Shown: piece by piece, positions 47,101 to 58,873 of the stretch
Layout: every line of letters begins with the position of its first letter
How positions within the stretch are numbered: position 1 is the stretch's first letter
Assembly (NCBI GenBank): GCA_033085395.1
Contig: MU853186.1
Location: forward strand, 124,001 to 188,000
DNA length: 64,000 bases
DNA from: Xanthoparmelia taractica
Lineage: Eukaryota; Ascomycota; Lecanoromycetes; Lecanorales; Parmeliaceae
Direction of reading: 5' to 3'
Made by a program: the position numbers and the translations under genes
The notes under the pieces: generated by a model
The model's input: the letters and a program-made list of their open reading frames with translations, nothing else
What the model was told of the DNA's origin: nothing
The model's database searches: none

Positions 47101-50100
47101 TATCAATGGAGTCATACTAAGAAGTACTGGCACGAGGTAAGAGAGAGACAAGAGATGTTGAAGTACATGTCTCCTCGGCACGACCTGTTGGGTATCAGAG
47201 AATCGAACTCCGCCGTCGAGGCACCACGATGGAAGAATGTGCTGACCGTAGAAGATGTGCCATGGCTCCGCGATCACTGTGTCCAGGATGTCATCGTCTT
47301 TCCGATGGCGGGCTACCTGTGCATGGCAATGGAGGCGTGTCGACAGCAAGCCCAGTGGAAGGGTAGAGATTTTGATCGGGTGACATTACAGCATGTGACT
47401 GTTCACCGACCCCTGTCATTGTCAGAATCAACCGCAGTAGAACTTCAACTCTCCTTGACACCGTGGAATGAGGGTTCTTATTCTTTCTCCGACACATGGA
47501 GCCACTTCAAGGTATCTTCTTGGACCAGTGAAAGAGGTTGGATGGATCATTGCAAGGGGTTAGTAGCAGCTTTACCTCCGGCCCAGCAGAACCCATTATC
47601 CAAACGCGACGAAAGTCAAGTTGGCCTTGAACATCAGATGGGGGACTTGTCGGAACTTCGGGATCGCTGCAAAGAACCCAAAGACGCGAATCAACTTTAC
47701 CATATATGCGAAGAAGCCGGTTTCCACTTCGGCCCTACCTTTCGACGGGTCCAGGGAGTCCAGATGGCACCATCCCATCTGGAGGGCATGTACACGGCGG
47801 CAGTCCCCAATACCTTGACCTGCATGCCTTATAACCGCCAGTCGGACTACATTATCCACCCAATCAGCCTCGATCTTGTTTTCCAAGGTTCGACTATGTT
47901 CCTGGCAGAAGTCATCGACACTACTAAGTGGTCGTTCATGCCGATCTCGATTCGAGAAATCACTATAGCCGTCGGGATGGTCGAAAATCCCGGGTCCATC
48001 TTTCAGATCCACGCCAAGAGCACACCTCGCGAGGCATTCTCAAGGCGGCGAACTTTTGATTACGTCGTCCTTGATATGCAAAGGCCCTCCCACCCCAGTG
48101 GCATCGTCGCCAAGGGTGTGGTCGAATCGCCCATTCAGGGGGAAGAGATTAACCAAAAGAGAAACGAATCAAGATGTTTATGGACTCAGTGGGAGCCAAG
48201 CATGTCCTATCTTGACCAAAAAAATTCAGAAGCCATGCTGTCATTGCCGCCACCAAGCCTACAGAACCCTCAAGCATTACGAAAGCTCGAAGAAATGGGC
48301 TTTGACTACATCAAGCAAGCTTTACACCAGACCAACTTCGACGAACTTCCTGCGACATATGTGCAAACGCTTTACGATTGGATGGAATCCAAAATGCACG
48401 AAGTCAATGGCAGTTTTACCAGCAACAGGGCGCACGAACCCAATGGTGATGTTACCAAGAGCAGATTGCCCGTCGAGTCCATCAACAATGTTCCAAATGG
48501 TCTCAATGATTTTGGTGCCAATGGTGAGGTATCTGCTAAAGCCAATGGTGACATTTCCCAGAGCAAAGCTGATGATTCTAATGCTGGTGTTCACAACGGC
48601 CAAGTGAGCATTGAACCCATTAGTGATGCCTCAAACGGCAAACCCCAAAACGGGCAATCACTCAATGAAAATAAACCCAACGGAGACATTCCCATCACCA
48701 AAGTGCACAATCAGCCGGATGGTGCCTCGACCAACGAGCAAGTGCTCGAAAGAAAGATGCTTGACGTGAACACCCATCAAGGACCGATTGCGAACTACGA
48801 CAACATCTCGGGTTCGCATGCCGAGTCCACGCAGCTGGCTATGTCATTGCTGCGTCGTGTTGGAGCCCAACTCCCCGCCATACTCCGAGGCCAAATAGAC
48901 CCGGCGGTACTGATCTGTGAAGATGACCTCCTCAGCCATTTTAAAGCGGAGTTCGAAGGCTTGTCTCGGCTGTACTCTGCTGCAGCCACTTACATCAAGA
49001 GACTTGCCTTCCGAAGCCCAGTCCTGCGCATCATGGAACTCCATGGGCTTGACACATTGGCGACAGCACAGATTCTCGAAGGTCTCAGTACAGCTTCTGG
49101 GACCTTATCCGGGTCCATTCAGTATGAGATTGTAGAAGAGTCGTCGGGAAAAGCGGCGAAGCTTGCTCCTTGGGCACACATGCTTAAACAGAGAAGATCT
49201 GATCCAACCGAGTCGCTATCAAGCCCCGATACAGACATGGAATCTTACGACGTGATAATTGTGGCGGACAATGACATAATACGAAATCAAAAGAAGCTGA
49301 CCAACATCCGTTCGCTGTTGAAGACCGGCGGAAAACTGATACTCTTCCAAAATCGTCGTGACAGGGATAGTATATCACTGCTGCCTCTTGCCACTCTTCC
49401 GGGCTGGTGGGTGGAAGATGGCGATGACAGCGACCGTGGCGCTAATGGTAAGGCAAAGACCGATCCTACATTGATATCGTGATACTTATATGATCCGCTC
49501 TTGCGATAGGCTATGGTGAGGAAGCCCAGAGCCGCAGTGTTCTGGAAGCATGCGGATTCTCAGGGTCCCAGATCACCGTTCGCGCCAACGGTAAAGAAAA
49601 CCATCGCGGCGCGAGTGTTGTCTTTATGACCGCTGGCACCATAACACCTCCTCTAAATCGCAACCGCAGCCTCGTCATTGTTGCTCGATGGCTTCCCCAC
49701 GGGGTAACCAGAAGCCAGATCGCATCAGCTATCCAGGATGGCGATCCGGCAGCGATTGAATGGGTCGAGTTCAATCGACTAGCAGACATCGATTTGGAAG
49801 GAAGGTATTGTGTGGTCGTCGACAATCCCCACGAACACTATCTGACAAGGTTGACGACCGAGAGCTTTGAGGGCGTGAAGCGCTTGACCCAAGCCGCGGG
49901 CGTGCTGTGGATCACTGGCGGGCTGTTATCGCCGAATGCAGGGCTCGTCCGCGGACTTGCCAGGACCCTTCGGGCAGAGTTACAAATCGACAAGTTTGTG
50001 ACCCTTGCCATCGAAGACTGGAGTATGCCTGGAGACGATCTTGTAGAGTTGATACGGAGAGTCATTGAGCAGTCTTTCTACGAGGAATGCGCTGCAGCAG

Positions 50101-52509
50101 AATACGACAGAGAACTTGCTGTGAAGGGTGGTATTTTGCACATCCCCCGGTTGGTCCACGACGGTGTGATGAACCGAAACTTGACCAGAGAGACAAAAGC
50201 AGGGTCGAAATATCTTCAACCGTTCTATCAGGAGGGCAGACCTCTCAGACTGACGATTACTGGTCCCGGATTCCTCGACACGCTCTCTTTTGTCGATGAT
50301 GAACGCCTGGCCTCACCGCTACCGAGCGATGAGATCGAGATCGAGGTCAAAGCCTCTGGCCTCAACTTCAAAGACATTATCCTTGCCCTTGGCCAACTGC
50401 CTGGCTACTACCTCGGCCAAGAATGTAGCGGCATCGTGACGAAAGCGGGCTCTGGTGCATCGACGCTAGAAGTTGGTGATCGCGTGTGCGCGATTGCTGC
50501 CGGATCCATTGCCAACGCCGCGCGATGCAAGACAAATTGCGCTGTAAAACTGCCCCATTCGATTTCGTTCCTTGACGGAGCCTCCATTCCGCTCATCTAC
50601 TGTACTGCTCACTACTGCCTAGCCCGCGTGGCAAGACTGAAGCCTAACGAGACAATCCTGATTCATGCCGCAGCTGGTGGTGTCGGTCAGTCTCTCATAA
50701 TGCTGGCACAAGCATCCAAGGCAAGGGTGTTAGCTACAGTTGGCAGCCTGGAAAAGAAGAATTTCATAATCCAGACATACGGCATTCCCGAGGGTCAGAT
50801 CTTCTACAGTCGCGACACCTCATTTGTACAGGGAATTCTAGAGGCCACCAATGGTAAAGGTGTAGACGTCGTCGTTAACTCGCTGGCCGGAGAGCAATTG
50901 CGTGCCACTTGGAAGTGCATGGCGCCTTTCGGTCGATTTGTCGAGATTGGCAAACGAGATATCACAACAAACGTGTACCTCGAGATGGCTCCTTTCGAAC
51001 GCACCGTGACGTTTGCGGGGGTCGATCTCGGCGACTTAATTCAGCTTCGACCAGAGGAATTGCAACAAGTGTTTGTTGAAGTCATGGATTTGATGCGCAG
51101 TGGTTCTGTCAAGCCAGTCAGCCCTGTGCATGACTTCTCTGTATCTGACATTGAGACGGCATTCCGGTCTCTGCAAAGCGGTAAGCTTACGGGGAAAGTC
51201 GTCATCACCCCTCGAGCTGGTGACATGGTGATGGTAAGACTCATATAAAATTTATCTGGAACATTCTGACCACTTCACATCAGGCGTCGCGCCCGACGGT
51301 CGAGCCGGCAATCCTTCGAGATGATGTTTCCTACCTCATCACCGGCGGCACAGGCGGCATTGGCAGGGCCATCTGCTATTGGATGGGGAAGCACGGAGCC
51401 AAAAACATAATCCTCTCCTCGCGTAGTGGCAAAAAGCAAGCCGATACCATGGAGATGGTCGAGGAGCTCGGAGCCCTCGGCGTCAAGGTCGAAGTTTACG
51501 AGTCAAATGTTGCTGTTGAAGAAGACGTGCGGCGGATGATATCAGACTGCGCAAGGAGCATGCCTCGTATCGGTGGTATCATACACGGCGCCTACGTCAA
51601 CAAGGTCGGTTGCTGAGAGTGTTTGTCTAAGGACAAATGATGGCTGACCCTAATGAACAGGATGTTGCTTTCGAGCTGGCGACATATCAAGACTGGGTCG
51701 ATGTCGTGCAACCCAAATACCAAGGGGCTTGGAACATGCATAATGCTCTTCTAGATCATAAGCTCGACTTCTTCATCATGCTATCTTCCGTTAGCGCCGT
51801 CATTGGGAACCGCGGTCAAGCAGCTTATGCAGCAGCCAACAGCTTCCTCGATGACTTCGCCCACTATCGAACATCACAAGGCTTAGCAGGCACGTCTATC
51901 AATCTAGGGGTTGTCAAGGAGATCGGCCATGTTGCCGAGCGACCGGAATTACAAAAGAGACTCGAGTCACTAAGCGGAGACGTCGCGCTGACCAAATCAG
52001 ACGTGCTAGCTTTGATTAAACTTGCAATTATAGGCGAAATCGATCAGCACGCAGACCACCAATGTACTGTCGGCCTTAGTTTCGAGAATTACAGCTCGCA
52101 GAACCCGGCTTTCTACTGGGCCACTGACGCGCGCTTTTGTCACCTTCGCCGTGGCATGGGCGTATCGGAAGACAAAGAATCGAGTTCAAGCGTCAATACG
52201 AAGCAGGCATTGAAGAAGGCTCAGACCATGGAGAAAGCTGCGGAAATTGCGGTAGGCGCTTTGATTGGGAAGTTTGCTAGCGTCTTGATCATTCCAGCGG
52301 AGGAAGTCAGCACAGAGAAATCTGTTGCGGCGCTTGGGCTGGACTCTTTGGTTGCGGTGGAGGTCAGAAGCTGGATCGCGAAGGAGATGGACGCAAAGAT
52401 GAGCACGATGGAGCTCGTGACTAGTTCCAGTATCAAAGCTCTTGCGGATGTGATTGTTAGGAGGTCAACCTTGCTTGAGGGATTGAGGTCAAAGAGCGAG
52501 GAAATTTGA
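44125..52509 (+). CDS. Highly reducing polyketide synthase (KS-AT-DH-psiMT-ER-KR-ACP)
   Basis: Eight exons: 44125-44424, 44477-44868, 44916-45441, 45507-45587, 45637-49447, 49510-51233, 51284-51604 and 51661-52509. They give 2667 residues, all junctions in phase. KS 13-~430 has Cys188 (DTACSSS), His324 (EAHGTGT) and His363 (SNIGH). The AT nucleophile is Ser652 (GHSSGE). DH has His980 (DHCVQDVIVFP) and Asp1179 (SLDLVFQ), but HxxxGxxxxP has Asp in place of Gly. A Asn-Gly-rich linker spans ~1352-1495. The methyltransferase region (~1500-1700) has lost motif I: RIMELHGLDTLAT stands where family members have an E.GaGTGG motif. ER has AAAGGVGQ (~2090), KR has TGGTGGIG (~2295) and Tyr2441, and the ACP carrier is Ser2614 (GLDSL). 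It should make a fully or variably reduced, unmethylated chain; no terminal release domain is present. ATG at 44125 chosen for GACCATGG context. Confidence 0.95.
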
Positions 52510-53259
52510 GTCGCTTTTCTTGTTTCGCGGGCTTCTTGTTTGATCTGCACAGTGATATAGAGATAAAGTAAACATGCACCATACCCCTCGTTAGCTGTAC
52601 TGCGCTTCCGTTCAATGGTCTCCAGTCTTAGCATGCGAAGTACGTAGTATGTACTAATGCTATGGAAAAGCGGCTGCCTAGCACTCTCAAACGGTTTTGA
52701 GTGAGTGATAGTAGGTGGTGTGTGTGCGTGTGTGTGAGAGAGATTGACAAGTTTTCGTGTCTACTGTGCCTTACATGTCATCGTCGTGGTGTAAAGTAAA
52801 GTAAATAACTCATTTAGGCGATACCGAGGGATAACCATACAGTACTGTAAAGTAGGTATTGTACTATGTCCCTCTCCAAACATGGCCGATCTACACCATA
52901 CTTTGTTCCCCTTGCCAGGAACACCACTAGGTACCGCATAATCCTACTTGTTCTTCACATCAATGGCCACAGTTACGTTCACATAATAAGTAAACTATCC
53001 GATCCGATGTAACTATACCTTTAGAGGGGGTTTTTTTCGGCGCGTGTTGTGCACATCTGCTTCGGGCACGCTTGGCCAACATCTGCTCGCTCATCTCACA
53101 TACGCCTGATAGGATTCAATTACCAGATATGGGACAAACACAATGACCAAGTAGTCGATTGCAACAGCGCTTCATTTTTGTCGTAGCCGTTGGCCAAAGG
53201 CAAAAATATACATATTTACAAGAGGTTTCGACGGCACATATTACTTTGGTAAGTGAAGG
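52510..53259. other. Convergent region PKS/vcx1
   Basis: 0.75 kb between two stop codons. It includes a GT-rich microsatellite near 52712-52742 (GTGTGTGCGTGTGTGTGAGAGAG). No gene seen. It marks the right edge of the polyketide locus. Confidence 0.45.
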
Positions 53260-54854
53260 CTATGACGAGCCTCCTGGCAACAATGACAGCAGACTGAGCC
53301 CTGATTTAGTGACATCGTCTGGGTATACATACTAGAACATATAAGCACGAGCGAAGATGTTCAAGAGGCTAGTGACAGAAGACTTACGAATGCGAGAGCG
53401 ATAATAGTGTACATGCCCAATAACATTGCACCCTCAAGGTAATTGGACTTCCCATCCTGGACAGTCCTCAGCTTCGATTATAACTGCTTGGGAGGAGAGG
53501 GACGACTCACAGCAATCACATAGCTTGTAATCAGCACACTGAGAAAGAATACTACAGTCTCGAAGGTTTCAAAGTGTAGTGTCATTTTTTGGCCCATGAT
53601 CCATCCCAGAATGACCAGGAAAGGCGTCACAAGCAGCGCAATCTGCATACTGCTCCCGATAGCAACTCCAATTGCCAGGTCCATCTTGTCTTTCATAGCC
53701 ACTACAACTGCGGTTACGTGTTCGGCTGCATTGCCAACGATGGGAAGGAGTATAAGGCCAATGAAGGTCTTGGATACGTGAGCCGTTTGGACAATGCTGT
53801 CAATACTGTCCACGAGAAACTCTGCACAGACGGCAACAAGGACAGTAACGAGGACAAGGGCGACGCCTGCGGCAGCAGGAGAAAGAACTGTGCCCTCTTC
53901 TTGCTCGCCTTGCTCGCCTTGTTGGCCTTGTTCGCCGTCCTGTTTCCCCTCACCTTCTGCGTCGAAGAGCCGTGCGTGAGTCCTCAGCTGGAAGAACAGA
54001 TACAGCACGTACAGCAATAGAAGGATGACAGCGGTCCCATGAGAGAGTATCAGGATGTTGTTTTCTTGATTTGCGTCTGAGCCTTTCATAACAGCGTATA
54101 GTGTTGCTGGGATAATCAAGGAAGCTGCCGAAACAACCATAAGGGAGGACATGGTCGAGGCTACTACGCTGTTAAAAGTCTGCTGGGGATATTTGAGGCC
54201 ACCGGCGAAGAAACAGCAGCCGAGGACGAGAAGGATGTTGGAGAGGATGGAGCCGAGCATGGACGACTGGACTATGCGGATTTCGCCGTTCTTCAGCGCA
54301 ACGATGCTGACCTGCGGACTCAGTCAGCTCCCATGTGGCACTTAAAGTTAGCGCGAGCATACGATCAACTCAACAGCGTTCCCGAACGTCGCATTGAGCA
54401 GACCGCCCAGCGTCTGACCCAGCTTGGCCGATAATTCCTCCGTTGCAAAGCTAAGCAGTGAGGCAAGTGGTATGATGGCGAAAAAGTTGAGTATGAAGGT
54501 CGCGGTTGGACTCCATCCCACCGCTCCGGAAACAATGCCCAACGGCACGAAGACCAATAAGACATTGACATAGTTGCTCGTCAAAGTCTGCTGCACCTTG
54601 CGCCCGAAATACGCTGGCCACTTGACCAAGGGTCTCTCATCATCCTCCCATAAAGGGACACCATTTGCATTTTTGAAGGGCCTCGAAAGGAGGGAGGTGT
54701 TTTCATTGATGTGTTCATTGATTGTACCGATCATCCCACCTGAAGGATTGGCGTTGTCTCGGGGAACGCTGCGGGTACTGTTGCTCCGGCTATTCGATGG
54801 CCTTCCGTGATTTCGAAACTTGGACTTTATCCCGGTTGCAGCTGGATTTTCCAT
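53260..54854 (-). CDS. vcx1: Vacuolar Ca2+/H+ exchanger (CAX family)
   Basis: Four exons, 54854-54363, 54311-53511, 53456-53388 and 53331-53260 (introns 50, 54 and 55 bp), encode 477 residues. A Ser/Asn-rich cytosolic N-terminus precedes about eleven hydrophobic segments. Both CAX ion-binding repeats are present: GNAVELIVSIVALKNGEI (split by intron 1) and GNAAEHVTAVVVAMKDKMD. An acidic Glu/Gln/Gly loop (GEGKQDGEQGQQGEQGEQEE) sits between the halves, as in other fungal CAX proteins. The last exons give DGKSNYLEGAMLLGMYTIIA and YVYPDD. It drives Ca2+ into the vacuole using the proton gradient. Housekeeping; not expected to belong to the polyketide locus. Confidence 0.94.
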
Positions 54855-56103
54855 AACGCTTGTCAGTTTTGTCAAGTGGATAAGGAAATCAGGGGAACAA
54901 AGCGACTTTTGGTAAAGAGGGAGCGTGCAGATGTGCTAGAGAGGGTGAAAGGTTTAAAAGACGGCAAGGCTCTTCCCTTTATGCCCATATAAAGAAGGGT
55001 CGCAGACTAATGTTTGAGAAAGTAAAGTATTTGAGAGCTTTTACTCACACATATTCACGGTTTCCGGGGGCCAGTATTAAGCAGACTTTGGGTAGACTCT
55101 GGGCGCTCAGGGTCAATTGGACAAGCTTCTGCTGCGCAAAAGGATTGGCAGCGTGTCGGCACTTGAAGGAGGGGAGGTATGCTGACGTCCTCGTGAAGTT
55201 TTGTAAAAGAATGACAATGCAGGCATCATGACGAAGTACTTTATTATTATTATTACCGCTGGTGGTGGTCCCTAGTAATCACCATCGTTTGACGTGGAAG
55301 GGGATGCGCGACCGTCTCTGGGGCCAATACTATTTGCATTAGCCTGCTTGGCGCATTGTGGCAGTGCTCTTGGCAGACGCACTAGCCGCCACTAAGGTAA
55401 GGTAAAATTCAGTACGGGTTTATCCGCCGGTAGCAATAGGCACACGGTGACGTCAGATCTTTATCACAATTCGCTCACTTGAGATCTCTACAGCTTGGAT
55501 CTCGCATGACATCGCAAAGGTGTTACAACTCAGAAGAGAAACAAAGACTGTCCACGGCTGCGACTTTGTCTGATGGGTGGCCTGTACTGAAAGATGTTTT
55601 CAAAACCGTCCGCCTTCTCCTTCATCCTGGTGCCTTCCATATCAAAGTCGCTTAGCTAAAGAATGAGTCCAAGTCGACAGGATGCCGGGCATATTGATTG
55701 GGGCCTGGCACATCGAACCAGGATACTGAGGAGCCAGATAAGCTAACACGCACGGAACAACAGTCGCCTGCCTACATGTTTCCCACGTCAAGCTCAGCAA
55801 ACGCCATCGCCATGAATATCAATGAACAAGACTGAATGATGATTCCAACCAGTAGCCCCAACTCCATAACAATTGCCCAGTTTTGCCTCCTATACCATTC
55901 CACTGGCTCGACCATCAAAGTCCGGACATGTCCTCGACGACGCCCACATACGACCAAGTAACACCATCTGTCGGGTATTTCAAAGTCAGCATATCTACCA
56001 CGGAATTTATATTGCATCATGGCATGAGCCCGGAGAGCAGTATCCAAAATGTGAAATGTGTAATACCCCGAGAACATGTCTTGGGACTCAGCAACGATTG
56101 AGG
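54855..56103. other. Intergenic, vcx1 to lectin-like gene
   Basis: 1.25 kb. Contains a short TTA/ATT repeat near 55240 and TAAGGTAAGGTAAAA near 55394. A 101-residue minus frame at 55772-56077 directly after the lectin-like stop shows hydrophobic stretches (GLLVGIIIQSCSLIFMAMAF) but no family. I could not support it as a gene. Confidence 0.4.
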
Positions 56104-57659
56104 TTAGGGCAGAACATCCCCGGAAAAAAGCCTACCTAGTGCAAGTTGGTATTCTTTTACATTCCCACCCTGGAAGGCATAGACGCGTGACGCATCATTT
56201 GCGGCTATAGCGGAGAAGTTCTGGATCTGTGCCAAAACTCCAGAACTCTGCACCGAGGTCCACTGGCTGTTCGTGCAATTGAAGTAATTGACAGTAACAC
56301 CGCTAGGACCCGTGCTCACAATGTCCAAATAAACAGTTCCGAATACATTCCTGGTAAAGCCGACGAAGGGTGCGTGCGTGGATAATTCCGAGATAGGGTT
56401 GTCTTCGTGCATACTCCAGCCATCGGACTCATCGAAGCTGGCTGAGCACAGCTCTTGGTTGGCGATCTCATAAAATATAAGCAAATTCCCAGTGTTGTTA
56501 GTTCCAGGCACCAGGTTGAAAGCCAGTCCGGTTCCGGGCACTGGATTGGCGTCCAATGTCATCCATTGCGGTCCGTTAGCAGTCGAATTGAACAGTACTA
56601 GCTGATCGTCGCTAGTCTGACACACAAGCAAGAGATTGTTTGAGCAAAGGTTGCAATATTCGTGTCTGAACCAGAGTGTAGCTAAGTTTGAATCACTGGC
56701 AGGGATATAATCGAGGCTGCTCGCACTCCATTCTTGGTCTTCCCCCACAAAGCGCGTCAATATTATACTACCGCTGTCGGCAATGTAGAATAGATCAATT
56801 TCCTATGAGCCGCAAGACGCAGTGAGTCAGCTCATATAATGGTCAGTGGGTACAGAGCACCTACAAACCGCCAATCCGGTTGACCAGTGTAGGTAACTGC
56901 GATTGGCGAGCCTCTTTTCGCTGGTCCATGGGACTGACCCGAGCTGTACCACTGCTGCCCACTGTCGTTTTTTCCAATTTCCCTGATCATGTTGTCTTCC
57001 GTCTGATACCAGACTCGATATTCTTTCAGGCCGTGAGAAGTCCAAACTATGGAGGCAAGGTTTGTGCTATTGAGCATTGTAGAGTTAAGCATGGTAGGGT
57101 CGAGCATTGTAGAATTGAGCTTGACTGTTGGCGTGGGAAAGGAAGACGAAGTCGAGATGGTGGGGATTAAGACACCAGAAACAATGCTTGACGACGAGCT
57201 TGACAGCGAGCCCATATTGGCCTTTGTTGATGAAGGCGCTTGATGGCTCAGAGAAGCTGAGCTGCTCGAGTGATGGCTTCCACCTCCTACACCACCACCA
57301 ATGGCAGCAGCGGCAACTATGATCAGTGCTACGAGGATCCAGAGGGTCTGCTTGCGTGAGCTACGATCTTTGCCAGCGAATCCAGTACCATTATCGCTGT
57401 CTAGGTTGCCCGGTGTCTCGGGCGAGACATCAAAGATCTCAGGTTGAGGTGATGCGGTAGTTGCTTGCTTGTATGTATCGAATAGTGAGAGTTCGGGCTG
57501 TCTGGACTCCAAAGTACTATAAACCTGGGGCGGTTCAGGTCGTTGGCCGGGCTCCAAAGTACTATGCCAGTGTCTGCGATCAATCTGCCGTCCTACTTCT
57601 GGGGCACTGTACAAATCAGGCTCGGACATCTGCATCTCCACGGTATTCCGAAAGAGCAT
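56104..57659 (-). CDS. Single-pass membrane protein with fucose-lectin-like ectodomain
   Basis: Exons 57659-56865 and 56802-56104 (61-bp intron GTAGGT...CATAG) encode 497 residues; the start could also be the third in-frame ATG (MSEPDLYSAPEV). Order: a ~100-residue cytosolic Pro/Gln region, one TM helix (TLWILVALIIVAAAAIGGGV), a Ser-rich stalk with NST-type N-glycosylation repeats, then a beta-propeller-like domain. Its repeated blades (EYRVWYQTEDNMIREI, IDLFYIADSGSIILTR, NLLLVCQTSDDQLVLFN, VYAFQGGNVKEYQL) resemble the fungal fucose-specific lectin family PF07938. The C-terminus GRLFSGDVLP looks natural. Probable cell-surface glycan-binding protein; ligand unknown. Confidence 0.8.
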
Positions 57660-58873
57660 GCGACTTCACCAAGTCTCCATGCTCATAAGACCACAAGTAG
57701 AGAGCATGATAGAAGACAAGGTGGCGGCTATGCCAGCAACAGCCCGGTATAGGTCCGTACCCTTGCAGATAACAACTTGCCTCTCCTGGGCCGATGAGAC
57801 CAGTGAGGTAGGATTGGGGCGAAGCGACATCATTGCTGCAACAACAATAGCCTTCAGCCTCCTTTCCGAAGCCTTACCTTAATCTTGCATATGAAACGCG
57901 TGCATAATGACGCCTGCGCTCCAGTCTCTGCTCACCAAATCGCGGGAATAAAAGATCCTTGGGGGGTGCAATGCTTTCCTGCAGACCTTGTTGCGAGTAG
58001 ACTGTTGATAGGAGAAGGATTTTTGTGTTTCAACATGCGAGGTTTCCACCAAACGAACTTGAGTGAAGTGAATACTTTCCCATAGATGCAATGGAACGGA
58101 AATCCTTGAAAGGATAATATGATCAAAATGCAATGTGTCAGCCGCGACAGGACCAAGCTATAGAATGGATAGCAGTAGGCATGCGATGAATATAATACAT
58201 CAGACTATTGGACTGCTAGACACACTACACCATAGCTATTGTAAAATACGCAGAACATTGAAAGGTTGAAAGAGAGACGTAAGTATGTGTAATGCGAAGA
58301 AGCAGAATAGCACCACCTAATAAAGGTACCTCACCTTTAATATGCCCCGTTAGGGTTAGGGTTAACTGGCAATTAGCGGCATCGGCGACCAGTGCTGCTG
58401 GACCCTTGTACGCGGCATCAACATTCCAATCCATACTTTTTATCCTTGCTTCCTCCTCCATACAGTCCTTCCGTTGTCTTCTCTACTGTACGATTAAGTC
58501 TTCTTCTTCTTCAATGCCAATTCATGATTCTACCATTCCTACCCCTCGCGCTGCTGCTATGAACCGCTGAGAGAATCACCCGGGCTGTGCCTTACCCCAA
58601 GTAATACTCCATTCGATCCTTACGTACACTCCTTAGTCATCTGTCTCTCTTTGTTATACCCTATATCCTGCCTATAACCAGGCACCGGTTAAGACGGTAT
58701 CTGAAACCAGACTCTCGTGTCTCGGCGCCAGCATTTGCAGGCCCAATTCCATCCAGTTCCCATGGGGTCGACATCGTTACAATATAAGGTCCTGGAAGAG
58801 TTTGCAGCAGTTCCGATACCAGGAGTATTACAAGAATGGCCTATTCAATCCTTGTGGGTGGCTTTTCTTTCTC
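57660..58873. promoter_or_regulatory. Divergent region with TTAGGG-type tract
   Basis: 1.2 kb between divergent lectin-like and carboxypeptidase genes. TTAGGGTTAGGGTTA lies at 58350-58364, two and a half vertebrate/fungal-type telomere repeats. Such tracts serve as Tbf1-like factor sites in some fungal promoters. No gene is seen. Confidence 0.5.

Noticed and set aside
55772..56077. 101-codon minus frame after the lectin-like stop, as an extra exon
   Set aside because: The lectin-like protein ends naturally in a SGDVLP-type C-terminus; the extra frame has no family similarity.
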